DNA from: Vibrio hyugaensis
GTDB taxonomy: Bacteria > Pseudomonadota > Gammaproteobacteria > Enterobacterales > Vibrionaceae
Assembly: GCF_002906655.1 (NCBI RefSeq)
Contig: NZ_CP025795.1
Coordinates: forward strand, 186,001 to 250,000
Direction: 5' to 3'
DNA: 64,000 nucleotides
The translations under genes were made by a program, and so were the position numbers. Positions 51,747 through 61,452 of the stretch are shown in pieces. Every line of letters starts with the position of its first letter. The stretch's first letter is position 1. The notes under the pieces are model-generated. The model had not been told where the DNA came from. It made no database searches and was given only the letters and a program-made list of their open reading frames with translations.

Positions 51747-52523
51747 ATGATAAACTTTGAACCCAAACGCTCTTATCAAACGATAGGATTAATTTTAAGA
51801 AAAGAACTCTCGGATGGATTGTATACAATCGGCAGTCGTTTACCTCCTGAACGCGATATTGCAGAGCGTTTAAATGTTGGTAGGACGGTTGTGCGAGAAG
51901 CGATCATCATGCTCGAACTGGAAAACTTAGTTGAAGTGAAAAAAGGTTCAGGCGTTTATGTTATCAACTTGCCGCAAGACAAGAACAGCCAGGCAGATTC
52001 AAGCTTTGTCCGACAAGAAGATATCGGTCCTTTCGAAATGCTGCAAGCAAGACAGTTATTGGAAAGTACTATTGCTGAGTTTGCTGCAGTGCAAGCCACA
52101 CCGTCTGATATAGAGAGAATGCGTGAAGCGCTCGAAATTGAGAAAAATGAGATCGAAAGTGAAGGTAGCCTAGATCCAACTGGTGATAGACTTTTTCATT
52201 TGTGTATTGCGGAAGCCACACAAAATTCTCTTCTCGTTGATATGCTTAAGCAATTGTGGGAACGAAGAGAGTCCAGCCCTATGTGGAAAAAGCTCCATTG
52301 TCACATTGAAAACAAAGACTATTGCAAAGAGTGGCTTGATGACCATGCGCAGATATTGCTTGCCATGAAGCGAAAAGATCCACGTGCAGCGAAGCACGCG
52401 ATGTGGCAACACTTAGAACATGTGAAAGTGAGATTACTCGAGTTGTCTGACTTTAATGATCCGCAGTTTGATGGTTATTTGTTTGACTCTATTCCTGCGA
52501 ATTTAGTGTCTCAAGAAAAATAA
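51747..52523 (+). CDS. uxuR: UxuR/ExuR-type GntR (FadR) regulator
   Basis: 258 residues from the ATG at 51747. Winged helix RSYQTIGLILRKELSDGLYTIGSRLPPERDIAERLNVGRTVVREAIIMLELENLVEVKKGSGVYV, then an FCD domain with GPFEMLQARQLLESTIAEFAAVQATPSDIERMREALE and MWQHLEHVKVRLLELSD...FDGYLFDS. The pattern follows E. coli UxuR closely. It should repress hexuronate genes until fructuronate is present, and a matching operator lies at 56253. Confidence 0.9.
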   Translation: MINFEPKRSYQTIGLILRKELSDGLYTIGSRLPPERDIAERLNVGRTVVREAIIMLELENLVEVKKGSGVYVINLPQDKNSQADSSFVRQEDIGPFEMLQARQLLESTIAEFAAVQATPSDIERMREALEIEKNEIESEGSLDPTGDRLFHLCIAEATQNSLLVDMLKQLWERRESSPMWKKLHCHIENKDYCKEWLDDHAQILLAMKRKDPRAAKHAMWQHLEHVKVRLLELSDFNDPQFDGYLFDSIPANLVSQEK

Positions 52524-52545
52524 CCAAAGCGCATTAAAATAACAA

Positions 52546-52580
52546 AAAGGATGTTGTGCTTGGTTACATCTACATCCTTT
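52546..52580 (+). terminator. terminator of uxuR
   Basis: AAAGGATGT / ACATCCTTT arms separated by 17 bases. Confidence 0.7.
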
Positions 52581-52623
52581 CTGTTAATACAATTAAATAG
52601 CTGGTGTTGGTATTAGTGGCCGA

Positions 52624-53256
52624 TTAAATCATTTCTGAAAAGTCAGTGATCACTTTCTTCACAGAACTAAAATTATTGTTATGGTTAAAATCATGCCGGA
52701 AACCAACTACATCACAACCACTCGCTGTAGCCGCTAATACACCGGCGTGGGAATCTTCAAAGATGATTGCATTAGTTGCGGAGACACCAAGTCTGGACAA
52801 TGCGAATAAATACGCTTCAGGATCTGGTTTGTGACGCTGAACATTCTCTTGAGTCACAATTACCTCAAAGAAGTGCTGAAGTTGTAATCTATTTAAAATC
52901 AATTCAACAGCCCAATATTTTGAGGAAGTGACGAGCGCGCATTTATTTCCGTTTTGGTGTAGGTATGCCAAATACCGTCGTACACCCAAGTTAACGTCGA
53001 GTTGCTCATTTAACAAACGCTCATAGTGTTTTTTGAAACTGAGATTAAATTCGGTAAGTTTTGGGTTAATACCAGTATGATGAAAGATATACTCAGTTAC
53101 GATATGCCAACTCTTGCCCATCACCTTTTTATAGAGAAAATAGTCTATATTCACCTCGAAATCGAGGCACGCAAGGGCTAACGCTTTTCCTTTCAATGGT
53201 TCTGATTTGACAAGTGTTCCATCCATGTCGAACAAATATGCGTCGTAAGTTTTCAC
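52624..53256 (-). CDS. HAD-family sugar phosphatase / beta-phosphoglucomutase-like
   Basis: 210 residues. Catalytic motif I is FDMDGTLVKSE, motif II ALVTSSK, motif III KPDPEAYLFALSRL and motif IV IFEDSHAGVLAATASG. The fold is the C1-capped HAD group, which includes phosphatases for sugar phosphates and phosphoglucomutases. It lies next to uxuR, just outside MITE copy B, so a role in hexose-phosphate clearance is possible. Confidence 0.85.
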   Translation of the reverse strand: MKTYDAYLFDMDGTLVKSEPLKGKALALACLDFEVNIDYFLYKKVMGKSWHIVTEYIFHHTGINPKLTEFNLSFKKHYERLLNEQLDVNLGVRRYLAYLHQNGNKCALVTSSKYWAVELILNRLQLQHFFEVIVTQENVQRHKPDPEAYLFALSRLGVSATNAIIFEDSHAGVLAATASGCDVVGFRHDFNHNNNFSSVKKVITDFSEMI

Positions 53257-53277
53257 TACTTAATGCCTTTGTTGCTA

Positions 53278-53567
53278 GGGCCTGTTGATCTTTCGTGGTT
53301 AAATTCTGTTCGGATGGGGACGCCTAGTCAAAATCGTTTTAGGTGAGGCAAGGAGTGTGTCGCCTAGTCATTCTAAGCAAATACTCCTTAGCAAAGCATA
53401 AAACGATTTTTGCGGGGGCGCCTAGCTCGAACCCTTTGGGCAGCGTTTGTTGGTCATTTCTACTGCGTTATCGACTTTTATGTAGGCTAACTACACATCA
53501 AAGCCTCTGCCTTGTATAAACACCCAACAATTCGCTGCAAAAATCAGCTCGAAAGGTCAAAAGGCCC
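53278..53567 (-). mobile_element. TA-flanked MITE, copy B
   Basis: 290-bp element, inverted relative to copy A and nearly identical over its length, with the same terminal repeats and flanking TA. Its right end provides the G of the TAG stop of the manA-like gene. Confidence 0.88.
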
Positions 53568-54652
53568 TAAACAGAGAGAGGGGGATAACATTCAATGATC
53601 TCTACACCACCTGCTGTTTTTATCTCAACTGTGTCGACACCAGCAGGACAAAAAAACTTGTCGAATTGACGTAATGTCAACTGCTCATCACCAAGCGTTA
53701 TCGTACATTCTCCTCGTGTGACTATACCAATGTAAAAGTCCTCCTCTTGTTTGAAAATATGGTTAGTTATATTACTTCGACAAACACGATAGCGATCAGT
53801 GGTCGATGCATCGATTAGCATGTATTTCGATGAGCCATCAGAATAGGTTTCAATTGGTATTGGTGTTTTTTTGTTTTTAGCGACAACATCATCAATAGAT
53901 TGTTGAGAATAATCAAAAACATCCAGGCAAAAGTCGAGGTCTCGCTTCATAAAACGAGCTTCTTCTGGAAGGGTATAACCACCACGCTCAAATTCAAAAC
54001 GTACTGCCCAGTCGGAAGGCTCCATGATTTCGATCATCATAATGCCTTCCCCAATCGCATGGGGCATGCCTCCAGGGATGAAATAACACTGTCCCTCTTC
54101 GACTGGAACTTTTTCGAAGCATTTTTTGAGCGTCGCGATATCTTGGTTGATAATGATGTTTTTGAATTCTTCTTTTTTGGGAGGGTGCTGAAAGCCTAAA
54201 TAAATATAAGGATTGTTGATATCTTCTCTGACTTTCAGAATGTAGTAGGCTTCGGCTTTCCCCGAATCTGAGTTTAAAAACTGTTGTGAGAACTCTCTTG
54301 TGGGGTGAGCTTGGAAGTGTAGTCGAATCGACGAGTCTAAGAACTTGACTAAAACCATCGGATTTATGCCAAATTTTTCAACGTGCTCATGACCCAAAAA
54401 GTATTCAGGATCTAAAGCAATCAGTTCTGAAAACTGGATGCACTGATCACTTAGTATGGCGACGGATTCCCCTTCTTCAATATGTTCTCGACCAGGGTTA
54501 ACCGCTTTTGTTGTCGATGCAATCCAATCTTCCGGAAAGTGAGCATCTTTTGCTGGTATTTTTCCGGCAATGTCATCGAGTACTTTTCCGCCTTTATATG
54601 AACGCCATACTCTATTTTGTTTAAACTGTACTAATTTATCTTTGTATTTCAT
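53567..54652 (-). CDS. manA: class I mannose-6-phosphate isomerase-like protein of the uxu operon
   Basis: 361 residues. Zinc-cupin fold with FQAHPTREFSQQFL, YFIPGGMPHAIGEGIMMIEIMEPSDWAVRFEFERGGYTLPEE and FFCPAGVDTVEI. It starts MKYKDKLVQFKQN and begins 15 bp after uxuB, so the two are co-transcribed. ManA interconverts mannose-6-P and fructose-6-P, but in this setting the substrate could be another ketose or uronate. The stop codon is completed by the MITE edge, so the native C-terminus may differ. Confidence 0.82.
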   Translation of the reverse strand: MKYKDKLVQFKQNRVWRSYKGGKVLDDIAGKIPAKDAHFPEDWIASTTKAVNPGREHIEEGESVAILSDQCIQFSELIALDPEYFLGHEHVEKFGINPMVLVKFLDSSIRLHFQAHPTREFSQQFLNSDSGKAEAYYILKVREDINNPYIYLGFQHPPKKEEFKNIIINQDIATLKKCFEKVPVEEGQCYFIPGGMPHAIGEGIMMIEIMEPSDWAVRFEFERGGYTLPEEARFMKRDLDFCLDVFDYSQQSIDDVVAKNKKTPIPIETYSDGSSKYMLIDASTTDRYRVCRSNITNHIFKQEEDFYIGIVTRGECTITLGDEQLTLRQFDKFFCPAGVDTVEIKTAGGVEIIECYPPLSV

Positions 54653-54667
54653 GGAGTTCTCGGGTTG

Positions 54668-56122
54668 TTATTGGTTTAAGTCTATTTTATTAGCCATTCT
54701 ATAAAGTGTGGCTTTCGCTCCTGACTCTTGGATGCTAATAAATTTTTCTATGATGTTGTTGACCAGTTCTGTATCGTTTGTGATGCTCTCATTGAATATA
54801 CATTCAAGATTAATCAAAGCTAGGGCGCTATCTCTGCTGCTCTTACAGTCCGATTTGATACTGTCAAATATCGGTGATAGTGGGTCGTTAACTTCTATCG
54901 AATTCCCATCATCATCAGTGCCGATAACGTAATTCATCCAAGCTGCAATCCCCAACTCTAGCCAATGCGTCTGAATCCTCTTGCTTCGGTTATAGATCAA
55001 TGATTCGCAAAATCTTGGTGGCAACTTGTGGCTTCCATCCGTTGCAATTTGGGAGGTGGCGTGCTGCAACTTGTTATTAGAGAAACGTTCAATCAATAAC
55101 TTCGCGTATTGCTCTATATTGACCTCACTTGGTAAGTTCAATGTGGGCGCTTGTTCCGCTAACATGAAATCAAGGGTCGCTTTAAGAAACTCTTTATCAT
55201 CAATGACTTCTGAAATGTATTTGTACCCACTCAAATAACCCAAATAGGACAAAAATGAGTGGCTTCCGTTGAGCATTCTCAGCTTCATTTGCTCATATGG
55301 GATTACGTCTTCAACAAATTCTGCACCGACTTCGTTCCAGTTTGGTCGTCCATTGACGAAGTTGTCTTCTATTACCCATTGACGAAATGGTTCGCACGCA
55401 ATGGCGCAATGGTCTGCATAACCTAATTTACTTTCAATGTAAGCTAAAGTTTCAGGTGTAACCGCTGGGACGATCCTATCGACCATCGTATTTGGGAAAG
55501 TTACGTGATCCTGAATCCATTCGTAAAGTTCAGAATCAACTAGCTTGGCGTATCCGAGGATGGCTTTGCGGGCGACGTCTCCGTTACTTTGAATGTTGTC
55601 ACATGACATTACAGTAAATGGCGGTCGTTGACGTTCTTTTCTCAACCTAAGGGCCTCGACAATATAGCCGATGGCTGACTTAGGGCTTTGTGCAGATTTC
55701 AAATCGTCTTGTATTAGGGGATTGTTGGTATCGAGAGTACCGGAGCTTGGTTCGATACAATAACCCTTTTCAGTAATGGTTAAAGAAACTATGGCTGTGT
55801 TTACATCTGCGAGTGTTTCTAAAACTTTCTCTCTTCCATCTAAAAGAGGGTGCAGAGAATGTGTAATTGACTTGGATATTTTTACTTGTTCGCGGTTTGA
55901 CCCTCTTTCCAGAACCGCATACACGTTATCTTGTTGACGTAGCTCTTTGATCAATTCCACAGAACCGAAGAGATTAATAGAGCTAATCGACCAGAGTGTT
56001 TTTTCTTTGTCAATTAACTCGCTGGTATATAGAGCTTGGTGTGCACGGTGAAATGCGCCTAAACCGATGTGAATGATTTTAGGTTTATTTGTAATACATG
56101 GTTTTATATTGATTTTACTCAT
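54668..56122 (-). CDS. uxuB: D-fructuronate reductase (mannitol dehydrogenase family)
   Basis: 484 residues. It reduces D-fructuronate to D-mannonate with NADH. The N-terminal IIHIGLGAFHRAHQALY and the region PFTVMSCDNIQSNGDVARKAILGYA, TFPNTMVDRIVPAVT, EPFRQWVIEDNF, MKLRMLNGSHSFLSYLGYLSGYKYI follow the family throughout. The ATG at 56122 begins the conserved N-terminus; the ribosome site is not strong. Divergent from the symporter gene across a 215-bp region with a UxuR-type operator. Confidence 0.92.
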   Translation of the reverse strand: MSKINIKPCITNKPKIIHIGLGAFHRAHQALYTSELIDKEKTLWSISSINLFGSVELIKELRQQDNVYAVLERGSNREQVKISKSITHSLHPLLDGREKVLETLADVNTAIVSLTITEKGYCIEPSSGTLDTNNPLIQDDLKSAQSPKSAIGYIVEALRLRKERQRPPFTVMSCDNIQSNGDVARKAILGYAKLVDSELYEWIQDHVTFPNTMVDRIVPAVTPETLAYIESKLGYADHCAIACEPFRQWVIEDNFVNGRPNWNEVGAEFVEDVIPYEQMKLRMLNGSHSFLSYLGYLSGYKYISEVIDDKEFLKATLDFMLAEQAPTLNLPSEVNIEQYAKLLIERFSNNKLQHATSQIATDGSHKLPPRFCESLIYNRSKRIQTHWLELGIAAWMNYVIGTDDDGNSIEVNDPLSPIFDSIKSDCKSSRDSALALINLECIFNESITNDTELVNNIIEKFISIQESGAKATLYRMANKIDLNQ

Positions 56123-56252
56123 AATGACATCATTTGCCCTGAGGTGTTTTGTACAGATAGTTATCAACTTTTCTCGTCTATAACATACCACTCATTTGTA
56201 TTATTTAAATATTTTAATACCAGAAGTTTTATTTCTGTGATTTTGGTCAACC

Positions 56253-56268
56253 AATTGGTATGCCAATT
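56253..56268. promoter_or_regulatory. UxuR/ExuR-type operator
   Basis: AATTGGTATGCCAATT is an almost perfect palindrome and matches the ATTGGTATACCAAT core recognised by ExuR/UxuR in enterobacteria at all but one position. It lies between divergent uxuB and the symporter. Confidence 0.75.
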
Positions 56269-56295
56269 CTGACAGTCTAATAAGGAAGAATAAAA

Positions 56296-56304
56296 ATGAA
56301 CTAA
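56296..56304 (+). other. minimal leader ORF (ATG AAC TAA) with a ribosome site
   Basis: TAAGGAAG precedes the ATG by 8 bases, so ribosomes may start here and stop after two codons, about 30 bp before the symporter gene. It could tune translation or be the relic of a leader gene. Confidence 0.35.
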
Positions 56305-56337
56305 TTTTTTAAACATTACGTGGACAAAGGCAGAATA

Positions 56338-58110
56338 ATGAATATTGATATATATATAGTTTTAGGATACTTCGTATTCCTAATGATCGTCGGGTGGATG
56401 TTTCGGTCTGCCACGTCTTCGACGAGTGAGTACTTTCGTGGTGGAGGTAAAATGTTGTGGTGGATGGTTGGCTCTACAGCGTTCCTCCAAGCATTGAGTG
56501 CAATGACATTTACTGGCGTAATGGGGAAGGCGTTAGACGTTGGCGTGTCTATCGTTGTTATCTTTTTTGCTAATGCGCTTGGTTATTTTTGTAACTATCT
56601 CTTTTTTGCCGCGAAAGCTCGTCAAATGCGGGTAATTAGTCCTATTCAAGGTATACGACTACGCTTTGGTCGAGTGAGCGAACAAGTTGTTACTTGGGCT
56701 ACTGTTCCCTCTAGCGTATTGCAAGCGTCATTGTGGCTTAACGCTTTGGCGATCTTTGCGAGTGCCGTCTTTAATATTCCGATTGAAACAACCATTATTT
56801 CGGCTGGTGGCGTTGTGTTGTTTATGTCATTAGTTGGTGGGAGCTGGGCGGTTGTTGCTTCAGATTTTATCCAGATGATTATCATCACGGTTGTGACATT
56901 CATTGCCACCATCGTCGCTATTTCCAAAGCTGGTGGAGTTACGCCAATTTTGGAGGCGGGCTTACCAGATCGAGGCTTTGTTGGGGAAGGGTATAGTTAC
57001 GCATATTTATTTGTGGGCTGGTTTATTTGTATCTTTATTAAACAGTTCTTTAGTACAAATAACATGATTGATTCCTATCGTTACATTGCAGCTAAAGATA
57101 CTAAGAATGCACGTAAAGCTGCCGTTTTAGCATGTTGTTTAATGGCGCTAGGTCCTTTTATCTGGTTCTTACCTGCATGGTATGTGGGTGGTCACTACCC
57201 AGACATGTCCACTTGGGGACTAGATGTACTCGGTAAAGACATATCTAATGCAACGTATTTTGTGTTTGTTCGAAATGAAATGCCAGTTGGTATGGTTGGT
57301 TTAATGATGTCAGCGATGTTTGCTGCAACCATGTCGTCGATGGATTCAGCGCTGAACCGAAATGCGGGTATTTTTATTAAGAACGTTTACGAACCTTATT
57401 TTGCGAAAGATAAATCTGATAAGTCGATTCTGTTTGCAAGTAAAGTTGCGACGATTGTTTTCGGCTTAATGATCATTGTTGCGGGTTTATTTATGAGTAA
57501 GTTGAAAGACTTTGGTTTATTCGACGCACTCATGATGGTGAGCACCTTAGTTGCCTTCCCTGTACTTATTCCATCGTTATTATGCTTCTTTATCAAGAAG
57601 ACACCTGATTGGTCATGTTGGGCAACGATTGCTGTCGGTGCATGTGTATCCGCTGCGATTGCATCAACGAGCGCGCCAATGATCGAAAGTTTGTTTAACT
57701 TAGCAGAGCCACTGTCAAAACGTGAATTCGCGGAAATGAAATCCATCACTATGGGGGTTACCGCTCACATCATTATCACTGGTGGTTTCTTCTTGTTGAC
57801 TCAGTTGTTTTACAAAGAGCCGCAAGGAGAGCGTGCAGAGGAAATCAACCAGTTTTTCAACGATGTATCAACTCCTGTTGTGGTTGAAGAAACAGCGGAA
57901 AGCTTCAAAGCTGATAGACAGCAATATGTGTTGTTAGGACGAGTTCTGTTAGCGACAAGTGCAGCGCTGTTGATTTTGACCTTAATCCCCAACCCGTTAT
58001 GGGGACGTATGTTATTCGTATTGATGTCATTTATGGTCGGATTCATCTCTTGGCTGTTACTACGCGCAGGTAAATTAAAAGACGCTGAATTAAAAGAGTG
58101 CACTGTTTGA
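56338..58110 (+). CDS. sodium:solute symporter (SSS family), probable uronate transporter
   Basis: 590 residues with 13-14 membrane helices: TSEYFRGGGKMLWWMVGSTAFLQALSAMTFTGVMGKALD contains the substrate/Na+ site, and MMSAMFAATMSSMDSALNRNAGIFIKNVY the conserved helix 8-9 segment. AAAGG lies 7 bases before the ATG at 56338, which is preferred over the one at 56320. It is directly followed by uxuA. The substrate is inferred as a hexuronate or mannonate from the neighbours. Confidence 0.88.
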   Translation: MNIDIYIVLGYFVFLMIVGWMFRSATSSTSEYFRGGGKMLWWMVGSTAFLQALSAMTFTGVMGKALDVGVSIVVIFFANALGYFCNYLFFAAKARQMRVISPIQGIRLRFGRVSEQVVTWATVPSSVLQASLWLNALAIFASAVFNIPIETTIISAGGVVLFMSLVGGSWAVVASDFIQMIIITVVTFIATIVAISKAGGVTPILEAGLPDRGFVGEGYSYAYLFVGWFICIFIKQFFSTNNMIDSYRYIAAKDTKNARKAAVLACCLMALGPFIWFLPAWYVGGHYPDMSTWGLDVLGKDISNATYFVFVRNEMPVGMVGLMMSAMFAATMSSMDSALNRNAGIFIKNVYEPYFAKDKSDKSILFASKVATIVFGLMIIVAGLFMSKLKDFGLFDALMMVSTLVAFPVLIPSLLCFFIKKTPDWSCWATIAVGACVSAAIASTSAPMIESLFNLAEPLSKREFAEMKSITMGVTAHIIITGGFFLLTQLFYKEPQGERAEEINQFFNDVSTPVVVEETAESFKADRQQYVLLGRVLLATSAALLILTLIPNPLWGRMLFVLMSFMVGFISWLLLRAGKLKDAELKECTV

Positions 58111-58174
58111 TTATTGAAGGTGGGTGCGGTGCCTGGCCCACCTTAATTGAGTTAATTATTTTGGAGAGAATTCT

Positions 58175-59359
58175 ATGAAACAGACATGGCGTTGGTATGG
58201 CCCTAATGACCCTGTGACCCTGAGCGATATTCGACAAGCCGGTGCAACAGGTATTGTTACTGCGCTTCATTACAAAGAAAATGGTGATATATGGCAGGAA
58301 CATGAAATTCTCGATAGAAAAGAAATGATTGAGAGTAATGATTTAACTTGGGATGTAGTTGAAAGTATTCCTGTTCATGAAGAAATAAAAACACAAACAG
58401 GTAATTACCTTGCTTGTATTGAAAATTATAAACAATCTATCATTAATTTAGCTAAGTGTGGAATCAAGACCATTTGCTATAACTTTATGCCAGTTTTAGA
58501 TTGGACTCGGACTGATTTGGAATATGTTCTCCCTGACGGTTCAAAAGCACTACGTTTTAATCATATAGATTTTGCTGTGTTTGATATTTGTATATTAAAA
58601 CGTGAACAAGCAGAAAACGAATACAGCCAAGAAGACATCGAAAAAGCACACGATCGATTTCAATCCATGTCAATTAAGGAAGTCGAACAATTAACTTCTA
58701 ATATTATCGCGGGGCTCCCGGGTGCTGAGGAAGGCTACACTCTGGATGAATTTAGATGTCAGTTAGCAAAATATGATGCAATTGACAAAGCTAAACTACG
58801 TGAACACCTAGTGTTTTTTCTGAAAGAAATTACCCCTATTTGCGAAGAATATGGCGTTAAGTTAGCGATTCATCCAGATGATCCACCACGTGCTATTTTA
58901 GGTCTGCCACGAATTGTCTCTACTATTGAAGACATTGCTTTCCTAACTGAAGCTGTGCCAAGTGCCATAAATGGGATAACTATGTGTACGGGATCGTACG
59001 GTGTTCGTGGAGATAATGACTTAGTAAAAATGATTGAGACTTTTGGCGAGCGGATTTACTTCACTCATTTGCGTTCGACTAAACGTGAAGCTGATCAGAA
59101 CAGTTTTTATGAAGCCGCACACCTAGACGGTGATGTTGATATGTACGGCGTCATTTTTTCTTTACTAAAAGAGGAAAATAGGCGACGTATCGAGGGGGAT
59201 TTTGACCTTATTCCAATGAGGCCGGACCACGGACACCAAATCATTGATGATCTGAATAAAAAAACCAATCCGGGGTATTCATGTATTGGTAGGCTCAAAG
59301 GCTTAGCGGAAATTCGCGGTGTTGAATATGCGTTAAAACAGAGCTTTTTTAACCAGTAA
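58175..59359 (+). CDS. uxuA: D-mannonate dehydratase
   Basis: 394 residues. It converts D-mannonate to 2-keto-3-deoxygluconate with Mn2+/Fe2+. Segments: [97 protein letters not shown], and [34 protein letters not shown]. It follows the symporter by 64 bp and presumably shares its operon. MITE copy C lies 78 bp downstream. Confidence 0.95.
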   Translation: MKQTWRWYGPNDPVTLSDIRQAGATGIVTALHYKENGDIWQEHEILDRKEMIESNDLTWDVVESIPVHEEIKTQTGNYLACIENYKQSIINLAKCGIKTICYNFMPVLDWTRTDLEYVLPDGSKALRFNHIDFAVFDICILKREQAENEYSQEDIEKAHDRFQSMSIKEVEQLTSNIIAGLPGAEEGYTLDEFRCQLAKYDAIDKAKLREHLVFFLKEITPICEEYGVKLAIHPDDPPRAILGLPRIVSTIEDIAFLTEAVPSAINGITMCTGSYGVRGDNDLVKMIETFGERIYFTHLRSTKREADQNSFYEAAHLDGDVDMYGVIFSLLKEENRRRIEGDFDLIPMRPDHGHQIIDDLNKKTNPGYSCIGRLKGLAEIRGVEYALKQSFFNQ

Positions 59360-59437
59360 TACAGCAATGGGAAGTACCATGTTTTTCTTTAAGTTTAACT
59401 CAGAAAGTATTGTTCAAATAACTCTTTGGTTTAATTA

Positions 59438-59504
59438 GGGTCTGTTGATCTTTCGCGGTTAAATTTTGTTCGAGATAAAATCAGCTCGAAAGGTCAACAG
59501 ACCC
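59438..59504 (-). mobile_element. TA-flanked MITE, copy C (internal deletion form)
   Basis: 67-bp element consisting of both ends of the same MITE family with its middle deleted, ends GGGTCTGTTGATCTTTCG, flanked by TA. Its orientation agrees with copy B. Confidence 0.85.
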
Positions 59505-59559
59505 TAGTAATTAGCACTTTAGTTAGCATAAGAAATATTGCCACTTATAGATTTATCCT

Positions 59560-59588
59560 AAAAAAGCCAGCAGTTAATACCTGCTGGC
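59560..59588 (-). terminator. terminator on the minus strand beyond ahpF
   Basis: 8-bp stem GCCAGCAG / CTGCTGGC with a 7-base loop and six T on the minus strand. Confidence 0.85.
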
Positions 59589-59642
59589 AAAGTCTTTGGG
59601 CTTCTAGGTTTTTTGCTTTTATTTCTTGTTACTCATCGCTGT

Positions 59643-59688
59643 CACGGTGCCCCGATTGGTTTTCCGGGGAAGAAAACACAGCACCGTG
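59643..59688 (-). other. branched hairpin in the ahpF 3' region
   Basis: Outer stem CACGGTGC / GCACCGTG contains an inner stem CCCCG / CGGGG. It lies between the ahpF stop and the terminator; it may stabilise the mRNA end or be a 3'-derived small RNA. Confidence 0.4.
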
Positions 59689-59713
59689 CGCTTTGTGCTC
59701 AAGAAATTGGAGA

Positions 59714-61282
59714 TTAACCTTGCTTACGGATTAGGTAATCAAATGCGCCTAAGCTTGCTTTTGCACCTTCACCCATCGCAATGATGATCTGTTTATAAGG
59801 GACGGTTGTAGCGTCACCGGCTGCGAAGACACCTTCTAGGCTAGTATCGCCACGGCTACCGACTTCAATCTCGCCGCGCTCAGATAGGGCTACTTCTGAA
59901 TCTTTTAGCCATTCTGTGTTTGGTACTAGACCGATTTGAACAAAGATACCTGACAGTTCAATCTCTTTGATTTCATCTGTGTTGCGGTCTTTGTACTTCA
60001 AGCTTGTTACGCGAGTACCGTCGCCCACTACTTCTGTTGTTTGCGCCATCGTGATGATGTCTACGTTTGGTAGTGAGTTCGCTTTGTCGATAAGCACTTG
60101 GTCTGCGCGAAGTACGTCTGCGAATTCAAGAACCGTTACGTGTTCTACGATACCTGCAAGGTCGATAGCGGCTTCGATGCCTGAGTTACCACCACCGATA
60201 ACCGCAGTTTTCTTGCCTTTGAACAGTGGGCCGTCACAGTGTGGGCAGTACGCGACGCCTTTGTTGCGGTACTCTTGCTCACCCGGAACGTTCATTTCAC
60301 GCCAGCGTGCACCAGGGCTTAGGATGACACTCTTACTCTTCAGCGTTGCGCCGCTTTCAAGTTGGATGTGAATCAAACCGTCTTCTGTGTGTGCTGCGCC
60401 CATTAGCTTCTCAGCTTGTTGCTCAGTCACGACGTCTACGTCGTATTCTTTTAAGTGTTCTGCTAGGTCAGTTGCCAGTTTTGGACCTTCAGTGCGTTTT
60501 ACCGAAATGAAGTTCTCAATTGCCATGGTGTCCATAACCTGACCACCAAAGCGTTTAGCAACAACGCCAGTGCGAATACCTTTACGAGCAGCGTATAGAG
60601 CAGCTGCGCTACCACCAGGACCACCGCCGACAACAAGTACATCGTATGGGTCTTTTTCGCTCAGTGCTTTCGCGGCTTTCTCGCTCGCGCCGTCATCGAC
60701 TTTGTTTAGGATTTCAGTCAGAGACATACGGCCTTGACCGAACAGCTCACCGTTCACGAATACGCTTGGTACGGCCATGATGTCGCGCTTCTTCACTTCA
60801 TCTTGGAACAAACCACCGTCGATCATGGTTGCTTTTACTTTCGGGTTGATCGCCGCCATCATGTTGAACGCTTGAACCACGTCTGGACAGTTTTGGCACG
60901 ACAGTGAAATGAAGATTTCGACGTCTAGCTCTTTGTCTAGTGCTGCGATTTGCTCAATCACTTCTGGTTCTAGTTTGATTGGGTGACCGCCAGAGTGAAG
61001 CAGTGCCAATACTAGAGAGGTAAATTCGTGACCCATTGGCAAGCCTGCAAAGCGTAGTGCTGTGCCTTTTGCTGGGTTAGTTACCGCCATCACTGGTTTA
61101 CGTGCGCTTGCGTTGTCGTCACGTTCAACAGTGATTAGGTCGCTCATCTCGGCGATTTGGTTCGCCAGAGACAAAATATCATTCGATGCTTTGCTTTCAT
61201 CTAGACTAACCACTAAACGAACTTCTTCTTTTACATTAGCCAGATATTGTTTGAGTTGTTGTTGGATCGCTTGGTCTAACAT
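59714..61282 (-). CDS. ahpF: alkyl hydroperoxide reductase subunit F
   Basis: 522 residues. It moves electrons from NADH to AhpC. The N-terminal domain holds CxxC as SCQNCPD near residue 130; the FAD loop is [19 protein letters not shown], the thioredoxin-reductase-like CxxC is [11 protein letters not shown], and the NADH loop is [15 protein letters not shown], ending with [34 protein letters not shown] at 61282 begins the true N-terminus [14 protein letters not shown]. It lies 170 bp downstream of ahpC on the same strand. Confidence 0.97.
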   Translation of the reverse strand: MLDQAIQQQLKQYLANVKEEVRLVVSLDESKASNDILSLANQIAEMSDLITVERDDNASARKPVMAVTNPAKGTALRFAGLPMGHEFTSLVLALLHSGGHPIKLEPEVIEQIAALDKELDVEIFISLSCQNCPDVVQAFNMMAAINPKVKATMIDGGLFQDEVKKRDIMAVPSVFVNGELFGQGRMSLTEILNKVDDGASEKAAKALSEKDPYDVLVVGGGPGGSAAALYAARKGIRTGVVAKRFGGQVMDTMAIENFISVKRTEGPKLATDLAEHLKEYDVDVVTEQQAEKLMGAAHTEDGLIHIQLESGATLKSKSVILSPGARWREMNVPGEQEYRNKGVAYCPHCDGPLFKGKKTAVIGGGNSGIEAAIDLAGIVEHVTVLEFADVLRADQVLIDKANSLPNVDIITMAQTTEVVGDGTRVTSLKYKDRNTDEIKEIELSGIFVQIGLVPNTEWLKDSEVALSERGEIEVGSRGDTSLEGVFAAGDATTVPYKQIIIAMGEGAKASLGAFDYLIRKQG

Positions 61283-61452
61283 AGTTGTTACTACCTTAAT
61301 TAAAACTAAAAAGTGGTTACTGTAGATAAAACCTGAGGGGGAGAGCAAATCAGGCAGAAGGTCGTCAAGGTATCTAACCTGAAGTGCTCTCTAATTCAGT
61401 TCTAATCAGAAAAAGGAAATCGGGAACTGATTAGAACTTAAATTTCAGTGAC

